Source: Ignavibacteriales bacterium
GTDB taxonomy: Bacteria > Bacteroidota > Ignavibacteria > UBA10030
Length of the DNA stretch: 34,285 nucleotides
Assembly (NCBI GenBank): GCA_016192345.1
Contig: JACPUH010000086.1
Coordinates: 1 to 34,285 of the forward strand
Reading direction: 5' to 3'
Part shown: positions 24,537-32,025 of the stretch, in pieces
How the letters are laid out: each line of letters opens with the position of its first letter
Position numbering within the stretch: the stretch's first letter is position 1
Notes under the pieces: model-generated
Seen by the model: the letters and a program-made list of their open reading frames with translations, nothing else
Database searches by the model: none
Told to the model about the DNA's origin: nothing
Made by a program: the position numbers and the translations under genes

Positions 24537-26711
24537 ATGAGCCGTTCGTTGATACGATTGTTTTTTTCTTTCCTCACCATCCCCCTGATCTGCACCACTG
24601 CTCTTACCCAGACTCCCTTCTGGCGCGGGTCCAATGGTCCGTACGGCGGGATCGTGGATTATCTCACCGTCCATCCCAATGGATACATCTTCGCCGCTGC
24701 GCGCAGCAACGGGATCTTCCGCTCCACCAACGCCGGCACAAGTTGGCAGGATGTGAGCGCCGGGCTGCAGGAAGTGACCGTCTGGACCTTCGCCGTCCAC
24801 CCGAACGGAAACATCTTCGCCGGCTCCGATGGCGGAGGCGTGTACCGGTCCACCAACCTCGGTTCGTCGTGGAATAAGATCGGGAGCGGCATGGATGGCA
24901 TGGCCGTTCTCTCCCTCGCCGTCGACACCAGTGGAGTCATGTATGCCGGCACGGTTGCCAACGGACTCTGGCGCTCCACAGATGCGGGCACCACCTGGCA
25001 GGTTCTTTCCACTCCCCTCAACAATAAGTTTATTTACACGCTGGCTGTTGATAAAAGCGCCGATACAGCAACGCACGGAAATATTTATGCGGGGATCCTC
25101 ACGACGCCGGGGGAATTCGGTGTGTACCGGTCCACTGATGGAGGGACAAGCTGGGGAGTAGATTCCAACACAATCAGCACGAGCATTCTCTCCTTGCACG
25201 TCGGCAACGATGGGACTTTGTACGCCGGTACGCAGGCCAATGGTGTATTACGATTCACGAGCGCCCTAAACTTCTGGGAAGCGTACAATGCGGGCATCAC
25301 CACCGGTTCTGTGTACTTCGTTACGTCAGGACCGGCAGGTGAGTTGTATGCCTGTACAAACGAAGGCGGAGTGTTCCGGCGCAGACCCGGCGAGACTTGG
25401 CAGCAGGTGAACACGGGATTGGAGAACCGGTACGTGCTCTCTCTTGCCCTATCAAGCGAAGGGACCGTGATGGCAGGAACGGGGGGAGCAGGGATTTATG
25501 AGAGCGCATTGCAGACGGTCAACTGGTCTTCCAAAAACAACGGCTTCTCAAGTCTGGACAGACCCGTCCTTCATAAAACCCCGGAAGGCAGGCTCTATGC
25601 AGGCTCCTATCGCGGCGGGCTCTTTAAAAGCGACGATCATGGGGGGACATGGACTTCCGTCCATTCGATCTTTAAGAACCACGGGATCCTCTCGATTGCG
25701 TCGAGCCTGCAGGGAGATCTTTACGTTGGGACGAACGAGACTCCCAGCGTTTACCGCTCGAGAGACAACGGATTGAACTGGACTCCTTTAAGCGACGGCC
25801 TTTCGGATCCGAGCACCTATTCCATGGGCGTTACCGGCTCCGGTACGGTTTTCGCGGCATCAACAACCGGGATGAACAGGCTGGATGCGCAATCGGACAA
25901 GTGGGTTCCCATCAATGTGCTCGCCAATTTATATGTCAACGACATTGTAACCATTGACAGCTCCCTCGTTCTCGTCGCCACCGAAAGCGGAGTGTATCGC
26001 TCAACGAACGCCGGCACAACCTGGACGCTGCAATTCCAGGGAATGCAAACGGCACACTTAAGCATCAAGGCTCTTTTCTTTCTTCCGAACGGGACTGTCG
26101 CCGCCGCATCGGACCTCGGTGGCGTGTATATTTCGCAGGATTCCGGGAAGTCATGGGATCATAGAATTGGTGGATTGTCCAACCTGCGCGGCAGAGCCCT
26201 TACGGCAAATCTGCAGGGAGAGTTGTTTCTTGGAACGTCGGGAGGAGGGGTGTTTCGGTCCACATACGATGGATTGTTCTGGTCGGTCCTGAACAGCGGT
26301 ATAGGCAGTCTCGATATCCGTTCCATGGTCACTTCGACGAATGGCGTGACCTTCGCGGGATCATACCGCTCCGGACTTTTCCAGAGCATCGCTCCCACGG
26401 TGAGCGTTGAGACGTTTTCCGCCATCATCCCGAGACAATTCTCCCTCGCGCAAAATTACCCCAACCCGTTCAACCCATCGACCACGATCCGGTTCGAGCT
26501 GGCCGAGCCTGCTTTTGTCAGGCTGAAGATCTTCGACGGACTCGGAAGGGAGATCGCCACGCTCATCAACGGAGAAATGCCGGCTGCAGCGCATAGCGCG
26601 ACCTTCGACCTGCATACCAACCACCTTTCTCATCTCCCCACCGGCATTTATTACTATCGCCTTACGGCGGGAGCGTTCTCCCAATCCCGGCGGATGATCC
26701 TTCTCAAGTAA
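24537..26711 (+). CDS. Secreted beta-propeller-repeat protein with type IX sorting tail
   Basis: Protein of 724 residues from the ATG at 24537, which immediately precedes a good signal peptide (MSRSLIRLFFSFLTIPLICT). An upstream in-frame start at 24303 only reads through a DNA repeat. The body has about a dozen BNR/sortilin-like repeats of about 40 residues with the pattern G-x-x-YRSTDGGTSW-x-x-(hydrophobic), each followed by a strand such as NIFAGSDGGGVYRS. The last 90 residues are a T9SS type A sorting domain: LAQNYPNPFNPSTTIRFEL, VRLKIFDGLGREIATLING, GIYYYRLTAGAFSQSRRMIL. The product is expected to be exported and cell-surface or released. The target bound by the propeller is unknown. Confidence 0.9.
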   Translation: MSRSLIRLFFSFLTIPLICTTALTQTPFWRGSNGPYGGIVDYLTVHPNGYIFAAARSNGIFRSTNAGTSWQDVSAGLQEVTVWTFAVHPNGNIFAGSDGGGVYRSTNLGSSWNKIGSGMDGMAVLSLAVDTSGVMYAGTVANGLWRSTDAGTTWQVLSTPLNNKFIYTLAVDKSADTATHGNIYAGILTTPGEFGVYRSTDGGTSWGVDSNTISTSILSLHVGNDGTLYAGTQANGVLRFTSALNFWEAYNAGITTGSVYFVTSGPAGELYACTNEGGVFRRRPGETWQQVNTGLENRYVLSLALSSEGTVMAGTGGAGIYESALQTVNWSSKNNGFSSLDRPVLHKTPEGRLYAGSYRGGLFKSDDHGGTWTSVHSIFKNHGILSIASSLQGDLYVGTNETPSVYRSRDNGLNWTPLSDGLSDPSTYSMGVTGSGTVFAASTTGMNRLDAQSDKWVPINVLANLYVNDIVTIDSSLVLVATESGVYRSTNAGTTWTLQFQGMQTAHLSIKALFFLPNGTVAAASDLGGVYISQDSGKSWDHRIGGLSNLRGRALTANLQGELFLGTSGGGVFRSTYDGLFWSVLNSGIGSLDIRSMVTSTNGVTFAGSYRSGLFQSIAPTVSVETFSAIIPRQFSLAQNYPNPFNPSTTIRFELAEPAFVRLKIFDGLGREIATLINGEMPAAAHSATFDLHTNHLSHLPTGIYYYRLTAGAFSQSRRMILLK

Positions 26712-26764
26712 CCCCTGGAAATTAGACGCGGGAAAGACGGAAGAAAAACGATTTGCGCTGTGGT

Positions 26765-26856
26765 TTATCCACGGATGGCACACCGATAATCACCGATAAA
26801 AATAAAAGAAGTATGGGTGATTTCTCCGTGTCAATCCGTGTGCCATCGGTGGTGAA
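26765..26856. repeat. Palindromic repeat family P, copy 2
   Basis: CCACGGATGGCACAC (26769-26783) and GTGTGCCATCGGTGG (26838-26852) are the same arms as in copy 1. An inner stem AATCACC/GGTGATT nests within. It lies 63 nt upstream of the Fpg-like gene. Confidence 0.8.
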
Positions 26857-26918
26857 AAAACAGCGGTTCTTCTCGATAATAGTTCAGCGTCCCAATAAAC
26901 TAAGCCGACGCAACCACG

Positions 26919-27824
26919 ATGCCCGAACTGCCGGATGTCACAATCTACATTGAAAGTCTCGAGACGAAGCTCAAGGGAGAACGGCTTGAGACGATCCGGT
27001 TCGCGAGTCCCTTCCTGCTGCGCAGCGTCTCCCCCACCCTCGAGGATTTTCAAGGAAAGAAAGTCCTCGGCTTCCAACGCATCGGGAAGCGGATTGTCTT
27101 TGCGTTGCAGGAAGAGCTTTTCATCGTTCTCCATTTGATGATCGCCGGGAGACTGCACTGGAAGAATCCCGGGGCGAAGATCCCGGGCAGGCTCGGGCTT
27201 GCTGCGTTTGACTTTTCCAACGGCTCGCTCTTGCTGACCGAGGCCGGGACGAAGAAACGGGCCTCGCTTCATTTTGTCCGGGGAAGGGAGGGGTTGAAGG
27301 AATTCGACCGGGGCGGACTCGAAGTCTTCGAAGCGACTCCGGATGAATTCCGCGCGGCGCTCCTGCGTGAGAACCATACGGTGAAGCGGACACTGACCGA
27401 CCCGCGGCTGTTCGGCGGCATTGGGAATGCCTATTCGGATGAGATCCTCCACCGCGCAAAGCTTTCACCGCTCAAACAGACCAAACTCCTGACAGTGGGG
27501 GAAGTGGAACGCCTTTATGCCGCGACGCGGGAAACGCTCCAGGAGTGGGTCGATCGTCTGCGAAGCGAAACGAAGGATGGATTTCCGGAGAAAGTGACTG
27601 CTTTTCGAAAAGAGATGGCGGTGCATGGAAAGTTCGGCCAACCATGCCCCGTTTGCGGTTCGAAGGTCCAGCGAATTGTGTATGCGGAGAACGAGTGCAA
27701 CTACTGCGCCCGCTGTCAAACCAACGGGAAGCTCCTCTCCGACCGCTCACTCGCGCGCCTGTTAAAGGCCGATTGGCCGAAGACGATTGATGAGTTGGAG
27801 GCGGGGGGATTACGGAGATTCTAA
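26919..27824 (+). CDS. Fpg/Nei-family DNA glycosylase, divergent subfamily
   Basis: Base-excision repair glycosylase/AP lyase of 301 residues. The catalytic N-terminus Pro2-Glu3 is present (MPELPDV), as is a lysine at the usual strand position (GKRIVF, K57). The helix-two-turn-helix is at about 160-180 (LTDPRLFGGIGNAYSDEILHRAKLSP), with the DNA-binding Asn in GIGN. The C-terminal zinc finger has C243, C246, C263 and C266, but the conserved finger arginine (as in the RATFYC segment of E. coli Fpg) is replaced by Asn258. It therefore belongs to the Fpg/Nei superfamily but may prefer different lesions. A tail of about 35 residues follows the finger. No clear ribosome site. Confidence 0.88.
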   Translation: MPELPDVTIYIESLETKLKGERLETIRFASPFLLRSVSPTLEDFQGKKVLGFQRIGKRIVFALQEELFIVLHLMIAGRLHWKNPGAKIPGRLGLAAFDFSNGSLLLTEAGTKKRASLHFVRGREGLKEFDRGGLEVFEATPDEFRAALLRENHTVKRTLTDPRLFGGIGNAYSDEILHRAKLSPLKQTKLLTVGEVERLYAATRETLQEWVDRLRSETKDGFPEKVTAFRKEMAVHGKFGQPCPVCGSKVQRIVYAENECNYCARCQTNGKLLSDRSLARLLKADWPKTIDELEAGGLRRF

Positions 27825-27870
27825 CGATGGCGGTGAGGAATATTACTTACTGATGGTCCGCAAATGATGT

Positions 27871-27992
27871 ATTTCACCCCTTCAGCGTCAGCTCATTGGT
27901 CATTGTCCCTGAAAGGGACAGATATGGAAGCCGAGGGCATCGCCCTTGGCTTCTAAAACAAATGGATGTGGTGAACCCTGAAGGGGTGACAT
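27871..27992. repeat. Three-stem palindromic element with GAA and ATC triloops
   Basis: Outer arms ATTTCACCCCTTCAG (27871-27885) and CTGAAGGGGTGACAT (27978-27992) pair at 14 of 15 positions. They enclose TGTCCCT-GAA-AGGGACA (27904-27920) and GAAGCCGAGGGC-ATC-GCCCTTGGCTTC (27927-27953, one G-T pair). The whole could fold as a three-way junction. No gene is seen in 27825-28077. Confidence 0.7.
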
Positions 27993-28077
27993 CTGAGTCG
28001 AGTCACAGGAAACCGCCAAGCGCGAGGCGCCCTGCCGGCTTTGGTGGACACCACCCGCCGTTGCTGAGAACGCCGGA

Positions 28078-29436
28078 TTATCGAGTCCACCTCCCGCTTG
28101 GCGTCCTGACCGGGCCCGGGTGGAAAAACTTCTCCGGCGTCATCACGCCCTCCTTTTTGAACACCATCCCGTTCTTCATCACAAACTGCACGTTGTGCAA
28201 CGCGTCGATATCGGTGAGCGGGTCGCCCGCCACTGCGATCAGATCGGCGTAGAAGCCCGGCTTGATCGGACCGCGCTCCTTGATGACGTCAGCGGCCTTG
28301 TAACCGTTGATCGTCATCGCGCGGAGGATGTCGGCCGGGGGGATGCCGGCCTCCTTCCAGGTTTCGAGGAAGGCGATTGTCAGGTCGCCGCGGGTCAACC
28401 ACTCGCCGGTCTTCTCGTTCTTCATCCGCTCGTTCCAGTAATCGAGGTCGGTCGAGAAAGTCAGCGGCACCTTCTTCTCCCAGGCGTCGCGCAGACTCGC
28501 GACAGTCCGTTTGAACGCCTGTTCGCTCCCCCGGTAAGGCATAAAAGGGGTATCGGTTCCGTTCAAAAAAATTCCCTTTAAGGCCATCTGCCGGTGGTGT
28601 TCCGGCGTCAGGGCGTTTCCGTGCCCAACCATGTGGATCCCGGCATCGATGGCGCGCTGCGCTCCCTCGGCGGTCTGCACATGCCCTTCGACTTTGCAAC
28701 CCCCCTTCGCGGCCTCGCTGATGGCCAGCTTGATGTCTTCAACCGAATAGCCCCACGGCTTGCAGTCAATGCACAGCTTGATCGTCTTCGCGCCGAACAG
28801 CATGTTTTCGCGGATTGCGCGGACTATTTCGTCCGGGCTGTTGGCGTCAATGTACTCGGGGAACATGATGTTGTGATATTTATACATCTCCGGCGTAGGC
28901 CAGAACTGCCCGCCCGTGCTGCCGATCATCGGTCCTGACGGGATCACGGTGGGGCCCGGCAGCCAGCCTTGCTCGATTGCCTGCCGCAGTGCCGCATCGG
29001 CGTAGAGCGCGTTATTGCCTACGTCACGAACAACGGTGAAGCCCGAGTTGAGAAGCTGAATGCCGTTAGACGCGGCCTGGATGGCGCGCAACGGGGTCGA
29101 CTCCATAATGTAGGTGAGGTAGTAGTAATTGTTCTCCGGTTGCTCCTTGTACGTTATCGCCATGTGCGTGTGTGCATCGACGAGACCGGGCAGCAACGTG
29201 AGCTTTGACAGATCAATGACCACCGCACCGGCCGGGATGGCGAGATTCGGACCGACCGCCTTAATTTTCTCCCCCTCGATGAGGATCACCTGGTTGGTGG
29301 CCGCTGTCCCGGTTTCAGGGTCAATGAGCCGACCGGCCTTTATCGCCGTAATCGGCGCGGGCTGCGACTGCACCGTCGCCACGCCCGCCAATACTACCAA
29401 CAAAAGCAAACAGAACATTCCTGTGCGTTTCTTCAT
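28078..29436 (-). CDS. Exported metal-dependent amidohydrolase (imidazolonepropionase/prolidase-like)
   Basis: Amidohydrolase of 452 residues with an N-terminal signal (CLLLLVVLAGVATVQSQP). The composite sandwich is followed by a TIM barrel with HxH metal site LPGLVDAHTHMA, an EGHVQT histidine, a further GIHMVGHGNAL histidine and the late aspartate in FSTDLDYW. The C-terminal sandwich is KPGFYADLIAVAGDPLTDI. Related enzymes hydrolyse imidazolones, dipeptides or N-acyl compounds; the substrate here is unassigned. AAAGGAGG lies 5 nt upstream. The ATG lies 22 nt after the attC-like site at 29459-29525, in the position of the next integron cassette, although no attC is visible after its own stop. 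Confidence 0.9.
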   Translation of the reverse strand: MKKRTGMFCLLLLVVLAGVATVQSQPAPITAIKAGRLIDPETGTAATNQVILIEGEKIKAVGPNLAIPAGAVVIDLSKLTLLPGLVDAHTHMAITYKEQPENNYYYLTYIMESTPLRAIQAASNGIQLLNSGFTVVRDVGNNALYADAALRQAIEQGWLPGPTVIPSGPMIGSTGGQFWPTPEMYKYHNIMFPEYIDANSPDEIVRAIRENMLFGAKTIKLCIDCKPWGYSVEDIKLAISEAAKGGCKVEGHVQTAEGAQRAIDAGIHMVGHGNALTPEHHRQMALKGIFLNGTDTPFMPYRGSEQAFKRTVASLRDAWEKKVPLTFSTDLDYWNERMKNEKTGEWLTRGDLTIAFLETWKEAGIPPADILRAMTINGYKAADVIKERGPIKPGFYADLIAVAGDPLTDIDALHNVQFVMKNGMVFKKEGVMTPEKFFHPGPVRTPSGRWTR

Positions 29437-29458
29437 TGCTTCCTCCTTTGTATCGTGC

Positions 29459-29525
29459 GCCTAACAGCGGGACCGCGCCGCCTGCCCGCCGAAGCGTAAG
29501 CGTGGGCGGGAGCGACTTGTTAGGT
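29459..29525 (-). other. Integron attC-like recombination site B
   Basis: On the minus strand it begins with ACCTAAC (fits RYYYAAC) and ends with GTTAGGC (fits GTTRRRY). Between them an imperfect stem (GCTCCCGCC against GGCGGG-C-AG-G-C) contains unpaired bases, as in attC sites. Its length, 67 nt, is within the known range. The stop codon of the upstream gene (TAA at 29522-29520) lies inside the first core site, a usual feature of cassettes. Confidence 0.72.
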
Positions 29526-29951
29526 CGGCGGCGATAGTTTCTCATTAGAACCATGCGTGGCCTGCCTCTGCATCTTCGCCCATTGCTTAATGGCTTCATC
29601 CCCCCGTTGTGGAATGAAGAGAGCGAGAGGACGTCGTAGTATGAAACCGATAAATGGAGCTTGCTTGTGAAACCGATCCCGCGAAAGAAATTGAGGGAGG
29701 TTTTTTCGCATCATGATAATCGGATAGGAGTTGCGCCCAAATGGAATTAACGCTCCAAAAAGAATGGTGGGAATGAAGAATACAAACAGCGTGATTCGCA
29801 CGATTTCTAGGAGAAAGTAGCGAAAGAATTGGGGTGTAGTGCGAACCGTGGCGCCTATGCGATCCTTCCAGATACGCTCGACGGAATTGACCACGAGCTT
29901 CACGATGACGTTTGTGAAAAGCCAAGCGAATATGAACCAGAGTATGTCCAT
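29520..29951 (-). CDS. Small membrane protein of unknown function (likely integron cassette gene)
   Basis: Protein of 143 residues with two hydrophobic segments (about residues 2-22, ILWFIFAWLFTNVIVKLVV, and about 47-70, LLEIVRITLFVFFIPTILFGALI) and a basic C-terminal half. I recognise no family. The ATG lies 16 nt after attC-like site A, and its TAA stop is inside attC-like site B, so the gene and site B form one cassette-like unit. Its composition is more AT-rich than the uvrA or cca genes. Expression signal unclear; no strong ribosome site. Most cassette genes are of unknown function, so no role is proposed. Confidence 0.65.
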   Translation of the reverse strand: MDILWFIFAWLFTNVIVKLVVNSVERIWKDRIGATVRTTPQFFRYFLLEIVRITLFVFFIPTILFGALIPFGRNSYPIIMMRKNLPQFLSRDRFHKQAPFIGFILRRPLALFIPQRGDEAIKQWAKMQRQATHGSNEKLSPPT

Positions 29952-29967
29952 GTTGCGAGTGCCATCA

Positions 29968-30124
29968 TTCTAACGGCGGGGGCTAAGCTGCGTCGCCGTG
30001 CTTCAGGACAAGATGATGTTTCAGTCAGTAGTTCGTTTACGTTAACACAACCTTCAGGATCTGGTGCTGAGGTTCCACAATGGCCCCGCGAAACGGCAGG
30101 TGCAGCTTGAGCGATTGGTTATCT
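29968..30124 (-). other. Integron attC-like recombination site A
   Basis: On the minus strand the site ends GCAGCTTAG...CGTTAGAA and begins GATAACCAATCGCTCAAGC. The inner L-type arms are CTCAAGCTGC (30111 to 30102) and GCAGCTTAG (29991 to 29983), complementary except for one extra base. That single extrahelical base is the hallmark of attC recognition. The TAAC/GTTA core is kept but the full seven-base outer arms are imperfect. Length 157 nt, long for the class. The rest of 29952-30134 contains no gene. Confidence 0.65.
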
Positions 30125-30134
30125 TGCCGAATCG

Positions 30135-30716
30135 CTATTCAAGCAACTTCTTGTCGAGCATACCGAGAATGCGCGGACCATACTCAACCGCCGAATTTGC
30201 TACGTCTTGAGAGACCGATACCCCATGGGCCGCTTGATTCCCAAGATCGACAAGCTCAAGTAAACCACCGATGGATTTTTCATTTACTACTCCGCGCTCG
30301 TGGAGTTGACGAGTCACTTGTATCAGCGACCCTCGTGGTATAATGCCGACCTTCTTTGCCAGCTTCCGCAAACGTTGTTCAATCTCTATACGCAATGACA
30401 CCAAGGCAAGAGCTGGGTCAAGTTCGGCACTAGATTGGAAGGCTTTTTCAGCGGCGGCGGTTGACAATCGTGCTCCGGTCGGCTCAACATCAGCCACTTT
30501 GTCGATTGCAGTCTTGAAGTCCTGAAACTCGATCTTTACACCTCCAGGCAGTTCAGCACTCTTTATGAGGGTAGACAGCCATGGCAAGATCACAAGGACG
30601 ATGAGGCCAATCGAGACCATGTCGATTTGCAGAGAAGGCCAGACCATTCGAACAGCTAGAACGGACAGGGCAAATGCTGACATCGTCAGTTTTTGTCGGA
30701 TGAGCGGGTCTTTCAT
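30135..30716 (-). CDS. Membrane-anchored DUF4145/HEPN-like protein (likely integron cassette gene)
   Basis: Protein of 193 residues from the ATG at 30716 (a GTG at 30752 is the alternative). Two N-terminal hydrophobic segments (about residues 10-25 and 32-48, MVSIGLIVLVILPWLSTLI) anchor a cytosolic helical domain. The domain (about 95-193) has ALVSLRIEIEQRLRKLAKKVG, a Ser/Thr-rich linker and LLELVDLGNQAAHGVSVS, a pattern of DUF4145 domains, which belong to the HEPN fold. HEPN domains often act in defence or toxin systems as RNases (R-x4-6-H), but here the motif reads GNQAAH without the usual arginine, so nuclease activity is doubtful. attC-like site A follows its stop. Confidence 0.7.
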   Translation of the reverse strand: MKDPLIRQKLTMSAFALSVLAVRMVWPSLQIDMVSIGLIVLVILPWLSTLIKSAELPGGVKIEFQDFKTAIDKVADVEPTGARLSTAAAEKAFQSSAELDPALALVSLRIEIEQRLRKLAKKVGIIPRGSLIQVTRQLHERGVVNEKSIGGLLELVDLGNQAAHGVSVSQDVANSAVEYGPRILGMLDKKLLE

Positions 30717-30749
30717 CGGTCTCAGTGCGCGTATGGTGCGGGGAGGGTG

Positions 30750-30771
30750 CACAGATAATATGATTATTGTG
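30750..30771. promoter_or_regulatory. AT-rich dyad upstream of the DUF4145-like gene
   Basis: CACA and TGTG outer arms and ATAAT-CAT-ATTAT inner arms form a dyad interrupted by one bulged base. It sits 34-55 nt upstream of the ATG at 30716. It could be an operator; no protein can be proposed. Confidence 0.3.
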
Positions 30772-30849
30772 TACGATCTGGAGTCCAGGATTCTTGTGCA
30801 AAACTACCGAAATCTGCCTCCATAGGAAAATAATTGCTAGGCGTTTTCT

Positions 30850-31029
30850 CTATCCCATCCAGAAACCCTTGCGGTGAGAGACCCCAAGAACTTTCCTGCA
30901 ATCGGGACAGAAATAGACATACCGTTTGCCGAAAAAGCTTTCAAGTTGGCGACACCAAATCTTGATTAATTCCTTTGCGCAGTGTGGACAGATCGGATAT
31001 ACATCTTCTTTTTCCTCAACCGATATCAT
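30850..31029 (-). CDS. 59-residue zinc-ribbon protein
   Basis: Small protein starting at ATG 31029 with AAGGAG 8 nt upstream and ending at TAG 30852-30850. Two CxxC knuckles, C14-P-H-C17 and C41-P-D-C44, are spaced 23 residues apart, with a basic/aromatic linker (GKRYVYFCPDC), as in rubredoxin-like zinc ribbons. An additional Cys is at 26. Its codon usage is normal and its ribosome site is strong, so it is likely real despite the length. It could be a DNA/RNA-binding or scaffold protein. It lies upstream of the DUF4145-like gene on the same strand, but 133 nt apart and with no attC-like site between them. Confidence 0.7.
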   Translation of the reverse strand: MISVEEKEDVYPICPHCAKELIKIWCRQLESFFGKRYVYFCPDCRKVLGVSHRKGFWMG

Positions 31030-31385
31030 GTTTTGTTCTCCTTGCTAATTCGAATGAGACCTCGCAGCAAAATGTTACAGGCATTCAGGCGTCACCGTTA
31101 AACCAAGAGCAGTCTCAAAAACAAGCGACAAGGTCATTGTGAGCCCCGACTTACCGGGGTGAAGTCCCCCTCTTGAATTCCGCATCCAAGCGGGATTCAA
31201 AGTGCGGAACAATCTTTCATGAACTGGCCTTCTCGCGCTGTTCAAATTGCTTCGTCGCAACTCAGAAGCAGGATCCCAAGCAGACAGTTGCTATCGCAAC
31301 TATTGTAATAGGCCTCCGGCTGCGCAAAACTACCTAATTGTGCTTCAATACGCAAATAGTTGGTAGCCCGCGGAGACGCGTGCCA
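31030..31385. repeat. Gene-free stretch with degenerate stem-loop repeats
   Basis: No credible gene. Contains CCCCG-N6-CGGGG (near 31145-31160), a TTGAATTCCGC / GCGGGATTCAA stem with 6-nt loop (31173-31200, one G-T pair) and AGTTGC-TATC-GCAACT (31286-31301). The GTCATTGTGAG start (31133-31143) and AACAATCTTTCATGAA further along resemble widespread intergenic palindromic repeats, now decayed. Confidence 0.5.
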
Positions 31386-31895
31386 TCAAGGCTGATGTTC
31401 GTTCGAGTACTGCCACAGAGCCCGGTCGACAACCCGCATCGACAGTCCGGAGCGTCGCGAAAGCTCGCGGGTGAACTTTGTGTAGGCGAGCCAAAGCTCA
31501 AGTGTGTAAGCAGGTGGGGTATCGTATCCCAGGGACCAGAGGGCGCGGAAATCGAGGATCGGGTACTTCCGCTTGTCGCAAAAATGCAAAATCACCGACG
31601 CCGTCGGCCAGGAGACTCCCCGCAGCGTCCGCAAAACATTGATCTTCACATGTTCATGCCGGCTCTCGAGCGCCGCGCGTGTCACCGCCTCCACCACGTC
31701 CGCGGGATTCGCACGCACCAGGGGCTGGGTGCGGGGGCTTTTCCACCGGCAGAGCTCAATGAACTCCGGCCGCGTGAGATATCCCCTCTTCCGCGCACGC
31801 GGCGCCATCTCGTTTTCAAACGTGGTCTCCCCATCATAGGAATATCGTGCCGCCCAATAGGCTATTTTCCGTTCAGCAAATCTTAGTTTAAACAT
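31386..31895 (-). CDS. HhH-GPD-like protein, putative DNA glycosylase-related
   Basis: Protein of 169 residues from the ATG at 31895 (an in-frame start at 31988 reads through a hairpin repeat and is rejected). The central segment NVLRTLRGVSWPTASVILHF is a helix-hairpin-helix of the HhH-GPD type. It is followed by the KYPILDFRALWSLG strand-helix, where the Asp occupies the place of the catalytic aspartate of the superfamily. The N-terminal part is helical and basic. It is shorter than typical glycosylases (200-350) and lacks the iron-sulphur loop, so the enzymatic role is a tentative inference. Confidence 0.6.
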   Translation of the reverse strand: MFKLRFAERKIAYWAARYSYDGETTFENEMAPRARKRGYLTRPEFIELCRWKSPRTQPLVRANPADVVEAVTRAALESRHEHVKINVLRTLRGVSWPTASVILHFCDKRKYPILDFRALWSLGYDTPPAYTLELWLAYTKFTRELSRRSGLSMRVVDRALWQYSNEHQP

Positions 31896-31940
31896 TGATG
31901 TCCCAATCACGCCTATTGAAAAACTTCTTATTGAATGGCC

Positions 31941-32007
31941 CGACCCGAAGGGTCGAATGCGAATAGACCGGCACAATCCGCGTCGCAATACAACCCCATC
32001 GGGGTTG
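31941..32007. repeat. Hairpin pair with GAA and ATC triloops
   Basis: CGACCC-GAA-GGGTCG (31941-31955) and CAACCCC-ATC-GGGGTTG (31991-32007) are both perfect stems. The order and triloops are the same as in the element at 27871-27992, though the stem sequences differ. It lies upstream of the HhH-GPD-like gene. Confidence 0.65.
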
Positions 32008-32025
32008 AATCACATCTTGTGTTAA

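Noticed and set aside
30135..30716. DUF4145/HEPN-like protein as an active toxin RNase
   Set aside because: The catalytic arginine of R-x4-6-H is not visible and no partner antitoxin gene is adjacent.
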